Notes: generated by a model not told the origin, from the letters alone. Shown: positions 1 through 6,256, numbered from the stretch's first letter. The stretch: DNA of 8,679 nucleotides from Alphaproteobacteria bacterium (GCA_030639035.1 DAOWDM010000153.1:1-8679); one strand, 5' to 3'. A program made the numbers and translations.

Positions 1-79
1 CAAAATTGAATTACTTAGGAAAACCAATAAAAATAGCTCAACTTTTGTTTTAGTAACATGAAACGAAACACTTTTGATG

Positions 80-93
80 TGTCTTGTGAGACA
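80..93. repeat. Small palindrome, left copy of a related pair
   Basis: TGTCT (80-84) pairs perfectly with AGACA (89-93) around a TGTG loop. A second palindrome with almost the same arms lies at 111-125, its centre about 31 bp further right, close to three helical turns. The pair could be operator sites, or the remains of tandem terminator hairpins. No gene start is visible next to them inside the window, so the role is unknown. Confidence 0.4.
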
Positions 94-109
94 TTGGAGT
101 GAGATAAAG

Positions 110-137
110 CTGTCTCATTGAGACGTTTTTATTTATT
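110..137 (+). terminator. Possible rho-independent terminator reading rightward
   Basis: The stem TGTCTC (111-116) pairs with GAGACG (120-125), including one T-G pair, around a three-base loop. It is followed directly by TTTTTATTTATTT. This arrangement suits transcription on the plus strand, which would end a gene lying left of the window. On the minus strand the hairpin also lies just after the stop codon of the sigma-54 activator (133-135), but no good T-run follows in that direction. The stem is short, so the strength is uncertain. Confidence 0.45.
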
Positions 138-1602
138 TGTTATCAATAAACCTATATAAAGTAGCTCTACCTACACCAAGTACTCGAGCTGCTTTTGCTT
201 TGTTCCCGCCTGTTTGTTTTAGAGCGGTATCAACGGCTTTAGTGGTTAGTTTATTTTTTCTAGTGTTTATCAACGATGAAGCAAAATTATCAGAATTTAT
301 TGCAAGGCTAGGCATGTTTGCAATATGAGGTGGCAAGTGATGCGGTTTAATCAATCCATTGCGGCATTTTACAGCAGCAAATTGCAAGGCGTTTTGAAGT
401 TCTCTAATGTTTCCACGCCATTCATATGACATGAGAATATCAACGGTACTTGGGGATATTAATATTTCATTCCCAGTATCCTCGGAAATTCTTTTGATAA
501 GGTTGTCAACAATCAGCGGGATATCTCCTGCACGTTCACGCAAAGGCGGGAGTTTTATAGGCATAACACAAAGGCGGTAATATAAATCTTCTCTGAATCT
601 GCCTTCTTTTATTTCTGTTCTTATATCTTTATTTGTGGCACTTATTACCCTGACGTTTGTTTTTATGGTTTTTGTATCGCCTACTTTTTCAAAAGTTCCT
701 TCTTGAAGGACTCGGAGTAGCTTTACCTGCATTGCAAGTGATATATCTCCTATTTCATCAAGGAAAATAGTTCCTCCATCAGCAAGCTCGAAACGTCCTT
801 TTTTGTCTCGCACTGCTCCTGTAAAAGCTCCTTTAACATGACCAAACAGCTCACTTTCAAGTAGATTTTCAGGCAAAGCTCCGCAATTTACTGGAACAAA
901 AAGCTTTTCTGCACGGCTTCCCTCGTTATGTATGGCAACCGCGACAAGCTCTTTGCCTGTGCCACTTTCTCCCTCGATAAATACAGGGATTTTTACATCA
1001 GCAACGCTACGGATTAAATCAAATATTTCCAGCATTTTCTTGTCATTACCGATGATGCCTGCAAAACTTTCGATTTTTCCAAGACGGTGAGCCATGCTGC
1101 GTTCAATAGTAACATCTCTAAATGAGGCGACAACGCCTGTCATATTGCCATTGTTGTCTTTTACAGACTTAACCATCATTTCCACATTACGGATATCGCC
1201 TGATTTTGTTGTTATATCTACTGGATATTGTGCGGAATCAAAAAGAGGACATTTGCCACAGAAAGAACACTTATTACCGCAGAATTTACCTGGAAAAACA
1301 TTATGACAATCATTTCCAACTATTTCTTTTTTTGAATAACCAGTTATTTTTTCGGCGGCGTTATTGAAAAATACAATGTTTCGATCAATATCATGAGCAA
1401 TTATACCCTCGGACAAGTTATTTAAAACAATGTTTGCAATATTGTTGTCATTAACAAAAGCTTTTAAATATCCTCTTTTGAAAAAATCTTCTACAAGCTG
1501 TTTTATTTTATCTCGTGTTTTGCAAAAATCCTTATATTCCCCTGATATTGAAGGGTCTGGAAGATTCCAGCCGATTTTTTTTGCCTGACCTGGAAGAAGC
1601 AA
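133..1602 (-). CDS. Sigma-54-dependent activator part (PAS, AAA+, Fis-type HTH) of a frame-split ArsC fusion
   Basis: This is an enhancer-binding activator that remodels sigma-54 RNA polymerase by ATP hydrolysis. Numbering from the TTG at 1602: residues 1-47 are the C-terminal end of an ArsC domain, including the WNLPDP motif with its expected catalytic Asp. A PAS domain follows at about 52-168, with five cysteines at 99, 108, 112, 115 and 118. The AAA+ domain has Walker A GESGTGKE (211-218), the sigma-54-contacting GAFTGA loop (258-263), Walker B around TIFLDE (278-283), arginine-finger region FREDLYYRL (336-344) and WRGNIREL (395-402). A Fis-type HTH covers about 455-487. No receiver domain is present. 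The TTG at 1602 has no Shine-Dalgarno sequence and lies inside the ArsC fold, so it is probably not a real start. The frame stays open upstream to a stop at 1669-1671 and there meets the ArsC frame (1503-1868). The joined protein would be about 578 residues. Target promoters are unknown. Confidence 0.9.
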   Translation of the reverse strand: MLLPGQAKKIGWNLPDPSISGEYKDFCKTRDKIKQLVEDFFKRGYLKAFVNDNNIANIVLNNLSEGIIAHDIDRNIVFFNNAAEKITGYSKKEIVGNDCHNVFPGKFCGNKCSFCGKCPLFDSAQYPVDITTKSGDIRNVEMMVKSVKDNNGNMTGVVASFRDVTIERSMAHRLGKIESFAGIIGNDKKMLEIFDLIRSVADVKIPVFIEGESGTGKELVAVAIHNEGSRAEKLFVPVNCGALPENLLESELFGHVKGAFTGAVRDKKGRFELADGGTIFLDEIGDISLAMQVKLLRVLQEGTFEKVGDTKTIKTNVRVISATNKDIRTEIKEGRFREDLYYRLCVMPIKLPPLRERAGDIPLIVDNLIKRISEDTGNEILISPSTVDILMSYEWRGNIRELQNALQFAAVKCRNGLIKPHHLPPHIANMPSLAINSDNFASSLINTRKNKLTTKAVDTALKQTGGNKAKAARVLGVGRATLYRFIDNK

Positions 1603-1868
1603 TTGGCATTTATTATCTGCATCAGCACATAAAGTAATAACAACATCTTTTTCACCAAAAGAAGTTCGTTAAATATATTCGGTCGTTGAGCTGATATATC
1701 TATTCCTACATCTGCCATAGCTTTTATTGCCATGTCATGAACATCTTTAGCAGGCTTAGTCCCAGCACTAGAAACCTCTATTTCTTTGGGAGCAATAACT
1801 TTTGCAAAACCTTCCGCCATTTGGCTGCGTACAGAATTTGCTGTGCATAGAAATAAAACACGTGTCAT
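1503..1868 (-). CDS. N-terminal half of an ArsC-type arsenate reductase/LMW phosphatase domain, out of frame with its continuation
   Basis: The first ~70 residues match thioredoxin-coupled ArsC of the low-molecular-weight phosphatase fold. The P-loop begins at Cys8 (CTANSVRS), followed by QMAEGFAK, SSAGTKP and IKAMADVGIDIS. After about position 1660 this frame turns into unrelated low-complexity residues and stops at 1503. The real continuation lies in the other frame: DVVITLC, then the second redox Cys seven residues later, then the WNLPDP motif. Joined, the domain aligns without gaps to my recollection of Bacillus subtilis ArsC between IDIS and VTLC. It keeps the counterparts of Cys10, Cys82 and Cys89 (here 8, 81, 88), while the Cys15 counterpart is Val. 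The 121-residue product as written would lack two of the three redox cysteines. No arsenite pump, ArsR or other ars gene is visible, so a sensory rather than a detoxifying role is my inference. The start is the ATG at 1868, with only a weak purine-rich stretch upstream. Confidence 0.75.
   Translation of the reverse strand: MTRVLFLCTANSVRSQMAEGFAKVIAPKEIEVSSAGTKPAKDVHDMAIKAMADVGIDISAQRPNIFNELLLVKKMLLLLYVLMQIINANCFFQVRQKKSAGIFQTLQYQGNIRIFAKHEIK
1648..1668 (-). other. Frame-junction site (-1 shift or one-base loss) joining ArsC to the sigma-54 activator
   Basis: The activator frame has a stop at 1669-1671, and its ArsC-like residues resume at about 1650, so the switch must fall in this short stretch. 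On the minus strand it holds a four-T run (1657-1660) and a five-A run (1648-1652). One extra base in either would restore a continuous frame. The zero frame reads GTG AAA AAG, which contains the A_AAG tetramer known to support -1 ribosomal slippage in some bacterial genes and insertion sequences. I see no Shine-Dalgarno-like stimulator upstream and no convincing stem-loop just downstream. A true mutation or a homopolymer sequencing error is therefore at least as likely. Confidence 0.7.
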
Positions 1869-1899
1869 GTTTTCTTTTTTCCAAAACTGTTGAAAACAA

Positions 1900-1928
1900 T
1901 ATATAGATGTTTGGAATGGAATCTACAA
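1900..1928 (-). promoter_or_regulatory. Candidate sigma-70-type promoter for the ArsC-sigma-54 activator gene
   Basis: On the minus strand TTGTAG (1928-1923) and TATATA (1905-1900) are separated by exactly 17 bases, about 32 bases upstream of the ATG at 1868. The matches to TTGACA and TATAAT are only moderate in an AT-rich background. No clear -24/-12 (GG-N10-GC) sigma-54 promoter was found in this interval. Confidence 0.3.
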
Positions 1929-1943
1929 GCAAGAGTGTTTGAA

Positions 1944-1972
1944 AATATTTTTTGCTAATCATAGAAAATATT
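1944..1972. repeat. AT-only inverted repeat in the divergent intergenic region
   Basis: AATATTTT (1944-1951) is the reverse complement of AAAATATT (1965-1972), with 13 bases between the arms. A plus-strand promoter-like pair, TTGAAA (1939-1944) and TAGAAA (1962-1967) with a 17-base spacer, overlaps it. That would give the cold-shock gene a leader of roughly 240 bases. In AT-rich DNA an eight-base arm can arise by chance, so this is a weak call. Confidence 0.25.
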
Positions 1973-2081
1973 GTATTGCTTTTTCATATTAACAAATATA
2001 TAAGGGGAGTTGGATTTACGTTATTGCTCATTTTGAGGAACCGACTTTAGGATCTTTAGCAGAGCCTTTTATTAAGGTGCT

Positions 2082-2178
2082 AATCGTTGTACGATTTCTA
2101 CTGTTTATTTCTAGAGTTCATTAATACCTTCAATTATGAACTTTTACGAACTCTTAAGTTTTCCAGATATAAATCTGG
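2082..2178 (+). promoter_or_regulatory. Structured upstream region of the cold-shock gene with three dyads
   Basis: Three dyads lie in the last 130 bases before the csp start. The first is AATCGT/ACGATT (2082-2087 and 2091-2096). In the second, GTTCAT (2116-2121) can pair with ATGAAC (2136-2141), or AGAGTTC (2113-2119) can pair with GAACTCT (2148-2154); the two pairings exclude each other. The third is CCAGAT/ATCTGG (2163-2168 and 2173-2178) around ATAA. A promoter-like TTTACG (2144-2149) and TATAAA (2168-2173) with an 18-base spacer overlaps the last dyad. If transcription starts there, only the final bases are leader; if it starts further left, the whole region is a foldable 5' leader. Apart from these elements I see no gene in 1869-2212. 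Confidence 0.35.
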
Positions 2179-2212
2179 GGATTTGTACAATGAATATTAA
2201 GGAAATGCACTA

Positions 2213-2419
2213 ATGGCAACTGGTACAGTTAAATGGTTTAATGCAACTAAAGGTTACGGTTTTATTTCTCCAGACGACGGTAAAAAAGACGTATTTGTTC
2301 ACATCACAGCTCTTGAACAAGCTGGAATTAATCAGCTTAATGATGGACAGAAAGTTAGTTACGAAATCGCAACTAACAGAGACAAACAGTCTGCTGTCGA
2401 AATCAAACTACTTGGTTAA
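2213..2419 (+). CDS. Cold-shock domain protein (CspA family)
   Basis: This is a small single-stranded nucleic-acid-binding protein of the cytoplasm. Family members melt RNA secondary structure and act as RNA chaperones. The 68 residues form one complete cold-shock domain of normal length. RNP1 is KGYGFI (residues 13-18), RNP2 is VFVHI (27-31), and the aromatic surface residues Trp8 and Phe9 are present. The ATG at 2213 is supported by AAGGAAA at 2199-2205, about nine bases upstream. The gene stands alone, divergent from the ArsC-sigma-54 activator gene and convergent with the secretin gene, and has a terminator after its stop. Whether it is cold-induced or constitutive cannot be told from the sequence, although the dyad-rich upstream region resembles the leaders of regulated csp genes. 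I use no specific symbol because paralogues are usual. Confidence 0.96.
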   Translation: MATGTVKWFNATKGYGFISPDDGKKDVFVHITALEQAGINQLNDGQKVSYEIATNRDKQSAVEIKLLG

Positions 2420-2431
2420 TAACTAAGTTTT

Positions 2432-2454
2432 AAAGAGCCTCTTTGCCTTTTTGG
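2432..2454 (+). terminator. Possible weak terminator close behind the csp stop
   Basis: AAAGA (2432-2436) pairs with TCTTT (2440-2444) around a three-base loop, and a run of five T's follows after GCC. It begins 12 bases after the csp stop. The stem is short and AT-rich, so it may only pause the polymerase ahead of the stronger hairpin at 2480-2509. Confidence 0.3.
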
Positions 2455-2479
2455 GGTGATTAGGTTTCTACTTTACTGT

Positions 2480-2518
2480 CTTGCCACGCCCTGCAAAGAG
2501 CGTGGCAAGTTAGTTTTG
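2480..2518 (+). terminator. Terminator hairpin of the cold-shock gene
   Basis: CTTGCCACGC (2480-2489) pairs perfectly over ten bases with GCGTGGCAAG (2500-2509), with a ten-base loop. TTAGTTTTG follows on the plus strand. The GC-rich stem stands out sharply from the AT-rich surroundings. The T-run is interrupted but lies on the correct side for csp. On the opposite strand no T-run follows, so it is unlikely to serve the secretin gene. Confidence 0.7.
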
Positions 2519-2743
2519 TATCCTTGCAAAAAATTGACTCTTCCTTTCTTTTCCTAACGCCATTGGTTTTAGGTTGTCTTCACCAAAAAAGAATCAGCTG
2601 TGTTATACAATAGTGTTGCTGTCTGACCGCTTTTTATGCAATGAGAGTGTAGCTCTTCTACCGCTACCAACGTCATTGTTGTAGATGTCAACTAATTCGA
2701 TGACAGTGAGGGGAAATAGTAATAACAACAAAAAACCTTGTCT
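2519..2743. other. Non-coding stretch between csp terminator and secretin stop
   Basis: I see no convincing gene here on either strand. The only structures noticed are small: GTAG (2649-2652) with CTAC (2658-2661), and GTCAT (2672-2676) with ATGAC (2700-2704) enclosing GTTG/CAAC. They are too weak to name an RNA gene. No clear terminator for the secretin gene was found on the minus strand. Confidence 0.4.
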
Positions 2744-4510
2744 TTAAAAAGCTATTGGTCTGGGGTCTTTGGCAAATTTATTGTAAATACTTTCATCTGT
2801 CGGGGTTATGCTGTCGCAACCTTCTATGATTGTAGCACGCAGGAAAATCACCAATTCTGTAACTTCTGTAACATCATTTCGTCCCTTAAACGCACGCCCT
2901 AAAATAGGAATATCTTGTATTATAGGAATGCCATTTTCTGTTTTTTGGGCTTTTTCCTGCATCAATCCGCCCATTATTACAATTTCACCTGTTTGTATGG
3001 TAATAACGGAATCAAGCTCACGAACTTCAACAACTGGTATAAGAGATTCAACCTCAACATTAAGGCTAGCAGCAGATAAAGCTACCCCTGGGTCTGAAAC
3101 ATAACGTGAAATTCTAGAAATTGTAGGACGCAATGCCATAGTTATTTGCCCGCTTTTGCGTTCAATTATTGGCTGAACATTCATAACTAAACCAATGGGA
3201 ACTGTATTTAATGTGCTGGTAATATTAGCTCTGGAAGTGCCGTTTTCTAAATCTTCACGCTCAAGCTCTATTTTGAAATAAACTTCATTTTCAGCAACTT
3301 TTAATACTGCCGTCTGATTGTTCATTACAGTCAAGCGAGGGCTGGATAATGTTCTCACCGTACCAAAAGACGATATTAAATCAACAAGCCCATTTATATC
3401 CGCTCCTCCTCCAGTTCTAAAGCTGATAGCTCCTGTTGGTGGGATATCAGAAACAGATGGGAAAATAAGAGAACGACCAAATTTAGTTGAGAAATTGAAA
3501 TTGCTATTACTAAGACTCTGCCAGTTAATACCTGAGCGAAATTGTTCTGAAAGAGAAACTTCAACTATTTTTGCTTCAATAAGCACCTGTGAAGAAATTG
3601 TATTTTTTATTTTATCAGTATATTCTTTAATGCTTTTCTGAACTTTAGAAGAACCATAAACAGAAATTATTCCCGTTACTTTGTTAATAGTGAAAGAATT
3701 TGTTATTTTTTCATTTTGTTCGCTTATTGACAGAGCTGTTGCGTTTTCTGTCGGTAAATTCAGCCCTGTTTCTGCGTTGAAATCTTGGGCTTCAATAGCC
3801 TTGGGAACAACTGGTGCAAGCTGTAAAGTTTGTGCTTCATAATTTATTAGAATATTAGAATTGTGTTTTACTGAAATTATTTTTTCAATATTACTTTCAA
3901 TTTCTGCCCAAAAATCATTGGAAGTTTCACTTGTGATTTGACTGGTAGATGAATTTCCTTCACCACCGCCACCGCCACTAACGGCACTGAAAACATCTGT
4001 GTTTGTCGAGATTTTGCTTTTACTCGCACGTGTCAGATTAAGAGTTTCAATCTGATAGTTAACTATATGAGGCTCATCACGTTCTATATGAAGCACATTA
4101 TTTTCAAGCTCGTACACAAGTCCAGAAATATTACATATGCGTTCAACAACTTCTTTTACAGTGCGGTCAATTGCCGAAAAAATAATACCGCCACGAATGT
4201 TCGGGTCAAGCTCTAAATCAAGAGAAGCTCTACGTGCCAACTCTATAAAAACATCACGCAAAGGAGTTGTGTCAGTAATGCTTATTGTGACTCTTTTTGT
4301 ATCTGCAATGCTTTTAACAGGAGGTGCAGGCGATGCAATTATGGAATGAAGTTCAGGTATAGGAGGTTCTGCTTTTCTAACAGCATCAAATTTTTTAGGT
4401 TTATTCAGATTTCTATAATCTTCTTTGCTAAGCTCTGCTTCTTTATCATAAGAACAGCCTGCAATTATAAAAACCATCAGGTATAATAAAAACGGCTTCA
4501 TCTGTAACAA
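2744..4510 (-). CDS. Type IV pilus/MSHA-type secretin lipoprotein (MshL/PilQ-like)
   Basis: Secretins form large multimeric outer-membrane pores for type IV pili or type II secretion. The N-terminus is a lipoprotein signal: a hydrophobic segment ends in the lipobox IIAGC, with Cys19 as the lipidated residue. A secretin/TonB short N-terminal-like domain lies at about 72-146. A glycine-rich linker with five consecutive Gly follows (179-183). An N-domain-like region covers about 268-330, and the C-terminal secretin pore domain about 380-562, with LSSPRLTVMNNQTAVLKV and VIMGGLMQEK followed by IPIIQDIPILGRAF. The order and length resemble MshL more than classical PilQ, but other secretin subfamilies are possible. 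I chose the TTG at 4510 because AAGGA (complement of 4518-4522) sits seven bases upstream. The ATG at 4501 would leave a 16-base gap. No other pilus or secretion gene is visible; the cyclase gene ends 96 nt upstream. Confidence 0.9.
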   Translation of the reverse strand: MLQMKPFLLYLMVFIIAGCSYDKEAELSKEDYRNLNKPKKFDAVRKAEPPIPELHSIIASPAPPVKSIADTKRVTISITDTTPLRDVFIELARRASLDLELDPNIRGGIIFSAIDRTVKEVVERICNISGLVYELENNVLHIERDEPHIVNYQIETLNLTRASKSKISTNTDVFSAVSGGGGGEGNSSTSQITSETSNDFWAEIESNIEKIISVKHNSNILINYEAQTLQLAPVVPKAIEAQDFNAETGLNLPTENATALSISEQNEKITNSFTINKVTGIISVYGSSKVQKSIKEYTDKIKNTISSQVLIEAKIVEVSLSEQFRSGINWQSLSNSNFNFSTKFGRSLIFPSVSDIPPTGAISFRTGGGADINGLVDLISSFGTVRTLSSPRLTVMNNQTAVLKVAENEVYFKIELEREDLENGTSRANITSTLNTVPIGLVMNVQPIIERKSGQITMALRPTISRISRYVSDPGVALSAASLNVEVESLIPVVEVRELDSVITIQTGEIVIMGGLMQEKAQKTENGIPIIQDIPILGRAFKGRNDVTEVTELVIFLRATIIEGCDSITPTDESIYNKFAKDPRPIAF

Positions 4511-4517
4511 ACTTAAG

Positions 4518-4522
4518 TCCTT
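4518..4522 (-). promoter_or_regulatory. Ribosome binding site that fixes a TTG start for the secretin
   Basis: AAGGA on the minus strand is seven bases from the TTG at 4510 and sixteen from the ATG at 4501. The usual 5-9 base spacing favours TTG. Both starts leave the lipoprotein signal intact. Confidence 0.6.
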
Positions 4523-4540
4523 TTTCTGCTGTTCTGGCAG

Positions 4541-4569
4541 AATATAACATCTAAAAGCAATTACACCAA
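4541..4569 (-). promoter_or_regulatory. Promoter candidate for the secretin gene
   Basis: On the minus strand TTGGTG (4569-4564) and TATATT (4546-4541) are spaced by exactly 17 bases, ending about 30 bases before the TTG start. The -10 matches the consensus at five of six bases and the -35 at three. The -35 lies within the left arm of the 31-bp dyad at 4565-4595, so a protein bound there could block or help polymerase. A smaller palindrome, TTCTGGCAGAA (4532-4542), covers the end of the -10 and the likely start site. Confidence 0.45.
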
Positions 4570-4595
4570 TATCTAAAAACTGTTTACATATTGGT
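4565..4595. repeat. 31-bp dyad between the cyclase stop and the secretin gene
   Basis: Centred on 4580, 13 of 15 base pairs are complementary, including ACCAATAT with ATATTGGT and TAAA with TTTA. It starts 11 bases after the cyclase stop codon and overlaps the -35 box of the secretin promoter candidate. It could be a binding site for a dimeric regulator, or a hairpin that partly terminates the signalling operon. The stem is AT-rich and only a short T-run (CTTTTAG) follows on the minus strand, so I lean towards an operator. Confidence 0.5.
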
Positions 4596-4606
4596 TATGA
4601 AACGCT

Positions 4607-6256
4607 CTATTCTGAGGCAACAATTTTGTTGCGTTCTTCTTTTGCTATGTACATGGCTTTGTCAGCAGAATCAATTATAGATGCTGTGTTTAAGTGTGTA
4701 GGAAAACTCGCTAATCCACAAGAAAATGTTACAGAAAAGCTGTCTTCATTGAAATAATGCTGAATTTCAGAAAAAGAAATTCGCAATTCATCAACAACAA
4801 CCATAGCTGATTCAACATCTGTATCAGGGAAAATTATAGAAAACTCTTCCCCTCCATAACGTCCTATAACATCACTAGACCTTAATCGCTGCTTAAGCAA
4901 ACGAGCTAAACTAACAAGAACTCTGTCTCCTGCAGAATGTCCGTATGTGTCGTTTACAGCTTTGAAATGGTCAAGATCAATCATAGCAAAAACTAGCTTT
5001 CCATTTTGCCTTTTAGACAATGCTACTTCTTGGGTTAACTGTTCTAATATAGTTGCATGATTGAACAGCCCAGTAAGACTGTCTTTTATCATATATGATC
5101 GTAAAGCTCTAAATCGTTCAATTCGGGAGGTAACAGACATAACCAAATGATTGGGGTGTATTGGTTTTGATAAAAAATCGTCTCCGCCATGCTTGATAGC
5201 ATCAAGCTGTTTTATTATATCTCCTTCACCAGAGAGATAAACAATCGGAGTGCTAACAAAAGATTCCAACTGGCGAATAATTCGGGCAAGTTCTGAACCT
5301 GAACATTCTGGCATATAAACGTCCATAAGAATAAGGTCAGGTTGAAATTCATTTAAAACGTTTAAAACATTTAATGGATTGTTTTCTATTCGTGTTTCCA
5401 TTCCTGCTTTTTCAAGAATCATTCCTATGTATTGAGATATGTTTTTTAAATCTTCTATAATCAGTATTTTATACGGTATTACTTCTGGTTCAGAAGTAAG
5501 AGTATCTAACGTTTCTATTATACGAAGAATGTCTAAAGGTTTTAGAAAATAGGCAACTCCGCCAGCGTGAATTGTTTTAAGACGTGAATTTATGTCTCCG
5601 TTAGAAGACATATAAATAATTGGTATTTCTAATTTTTGTTCACTATTAAGACGTTTCATATAATCAGCACCATTACCATCAGGCAAACTAATGTCCATTA
5701 TAATAACTGCTGGAATGTTGTTATCTATTGTTTTTTGAAAATCGCAAAGAGTTTCAAAACAATAAGTTGAATATCCATAACAACTTAGTTGTGAGGAAAG
5801 TTCTGCTGAAATTACAACATCATCTTCTACAATAAAAACCTTCTTAATATCTTGAGCAATAATCTTCCTGCTGACTGATATTTTAGGAAGAGCTGAAATT
5901 ATTTCTTCTTTGTTTTTAAGGGATTCTATAGTGATTTTTTTTAAATTATTGATTTGATTTGTTATTTCATTTTTTTCTACTTCTTTTGGCTGTTTTGTAT
6001 TTTTAACAAAAGCAACAAGATATTTCTCTACCTGTTTTGAAGCATTTCCAACATCTAAAAAACCAAAAGTACCTCCAGAACCAGATAAATTATGAACAGT
6101 TTCAAGTAAATTATAGGATTTTTCTACATTCCATTCATCTTGCAGTTGTATCCAGTAATCTTCAATGAGTTTAATTTTTTCTGATAGTTGTTCCGCATAT
6201 GTATTTCTTGCTACTAGCAGCCTTTTTATTATATCTTCGCTTTCAACATTATTCAT
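4607..6256 (-). CDS. Diguanylate cyclase with Hpt and two receiver domains (PleD-like)
   Basis: This cytoplasmic enzyme makes cyclic di-GMP from two GTP. Numbering from the ATG at 6256 (549 residues): an Hpt domain lies near 1-90 with His55 in the VHNLSG motif. Receiver 1 covers about 139-253, with acidic residues 144-146, phospho-acceptor Asp188, Ser217 and Lys239-Pro. Receiver 2 covers about 262-378, with Asp312, Ser342 and Lys364-Pro. The GGDEF domain covers about 390-549, with catalytic GGEEF at 468-472, IDLDHFKAVND upstream, and an inhibitory RxxD site at 459-462. All key residues are intact. PleD has REC-REC-GGDEF; the added Hpt could accept phosphate from the hybrid kinase encoded two genes upstream. 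The frame also allows a TTG at 6292 that would overlap the preceding gene by 13 bases. That extension shows no Shine-Dalgarno and lies ahead of the Hpt fold, so I prefer the ATG, although it has no strong ribosome site either. Confidence 0.93.
   Translation of the reverse strand: MNNVESEDIIKRLLVARNTYAEQLSEKIKLIEDYWIQLQDEWNVEKSYNLLETVHNLSGSGGTFGFLDVGNASKQVEKYLVAFVKNTKQPKEVEKNEITNQINNLKKITIESLKNKEEIISALPKISVSRKIIAQDIKKVFIVEDDVVISAELSSQLSCYGYSTYCFETLCDFQKTIDNNIPAVIIMDISLPDGNGADYMKRLNSEQKLEIPIIYMSSNGDINSRLKTIHAGGVAYFLKPLDILRIIETLDTLTSEPEVIPYKILIIEDLKNISQYIGMILEKAGMETRIENNPLNVLNVLNEFQPDLILMDVYMPECSGSELARIIRQLESFVSTPIVYLSGEGDIIKQLDAIKHGGDDFLSKPIHPNHLVMSVTSRIERFRALRSYMIKDSLTGLFNHATILEQLTQEVALSKRQNGKLVFAMIDLDHFKAVNDTYGHSAGDRVLVSLARLLKQRLRSSDVIGRYGGEEFSIIFPDTDVESAMVVVDELRISFSEIQHYFNEDSFSVTFSCGLASFPTHLNTASIIDSADKAMYIAKEERNKIVASE

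Noticed and set aside
1768..1962. 64-residue minus-strand reading frame upstream of and overlapping the ArsC start
   Set aside because: It lies in another frame over the ArsC coding sequence and the AT-rich upstream DNA, has no recognisable domain, and its residues look like random translation.
2004..2051. Possible tiny leader peptide after AAGGGGAG (about 2003-2010) upstream of csp
   Set aside because: The purine run resembles a ribosome site, but only TTG codons follow, at poor spacing, with stops after eight or nine codons. There is no amino-acid bias suggesting attenuation.
1869..2212. Sigma-54 (-24/-12) promoter for the activator or csp
   Set aside because: I found no GG-N10-GC arrangement resembling TGGCAC-N5-TTGC on either strand. 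The nearest candidate had a 12-base spacing.
2241..2426. Second plus-strand frame overlapping csp
   Set aside because: It is a frame-shifted shadow of the cold-shock gene and lacks any domain.
2640..2710. tRNA-like or small RNA gene in the gap before the secretin
   Set aside because: Small hairpins exist, but there is no cloverleaf, no acceptor stem and no terminator T-run. The pairings are four to five bases and could be chance.
2808..3641. Plus-strand open frames inside the secretin gene
   Set aside because: They are antisense shadows of a strongly supported gene, with no ribosome sites or family motifs.
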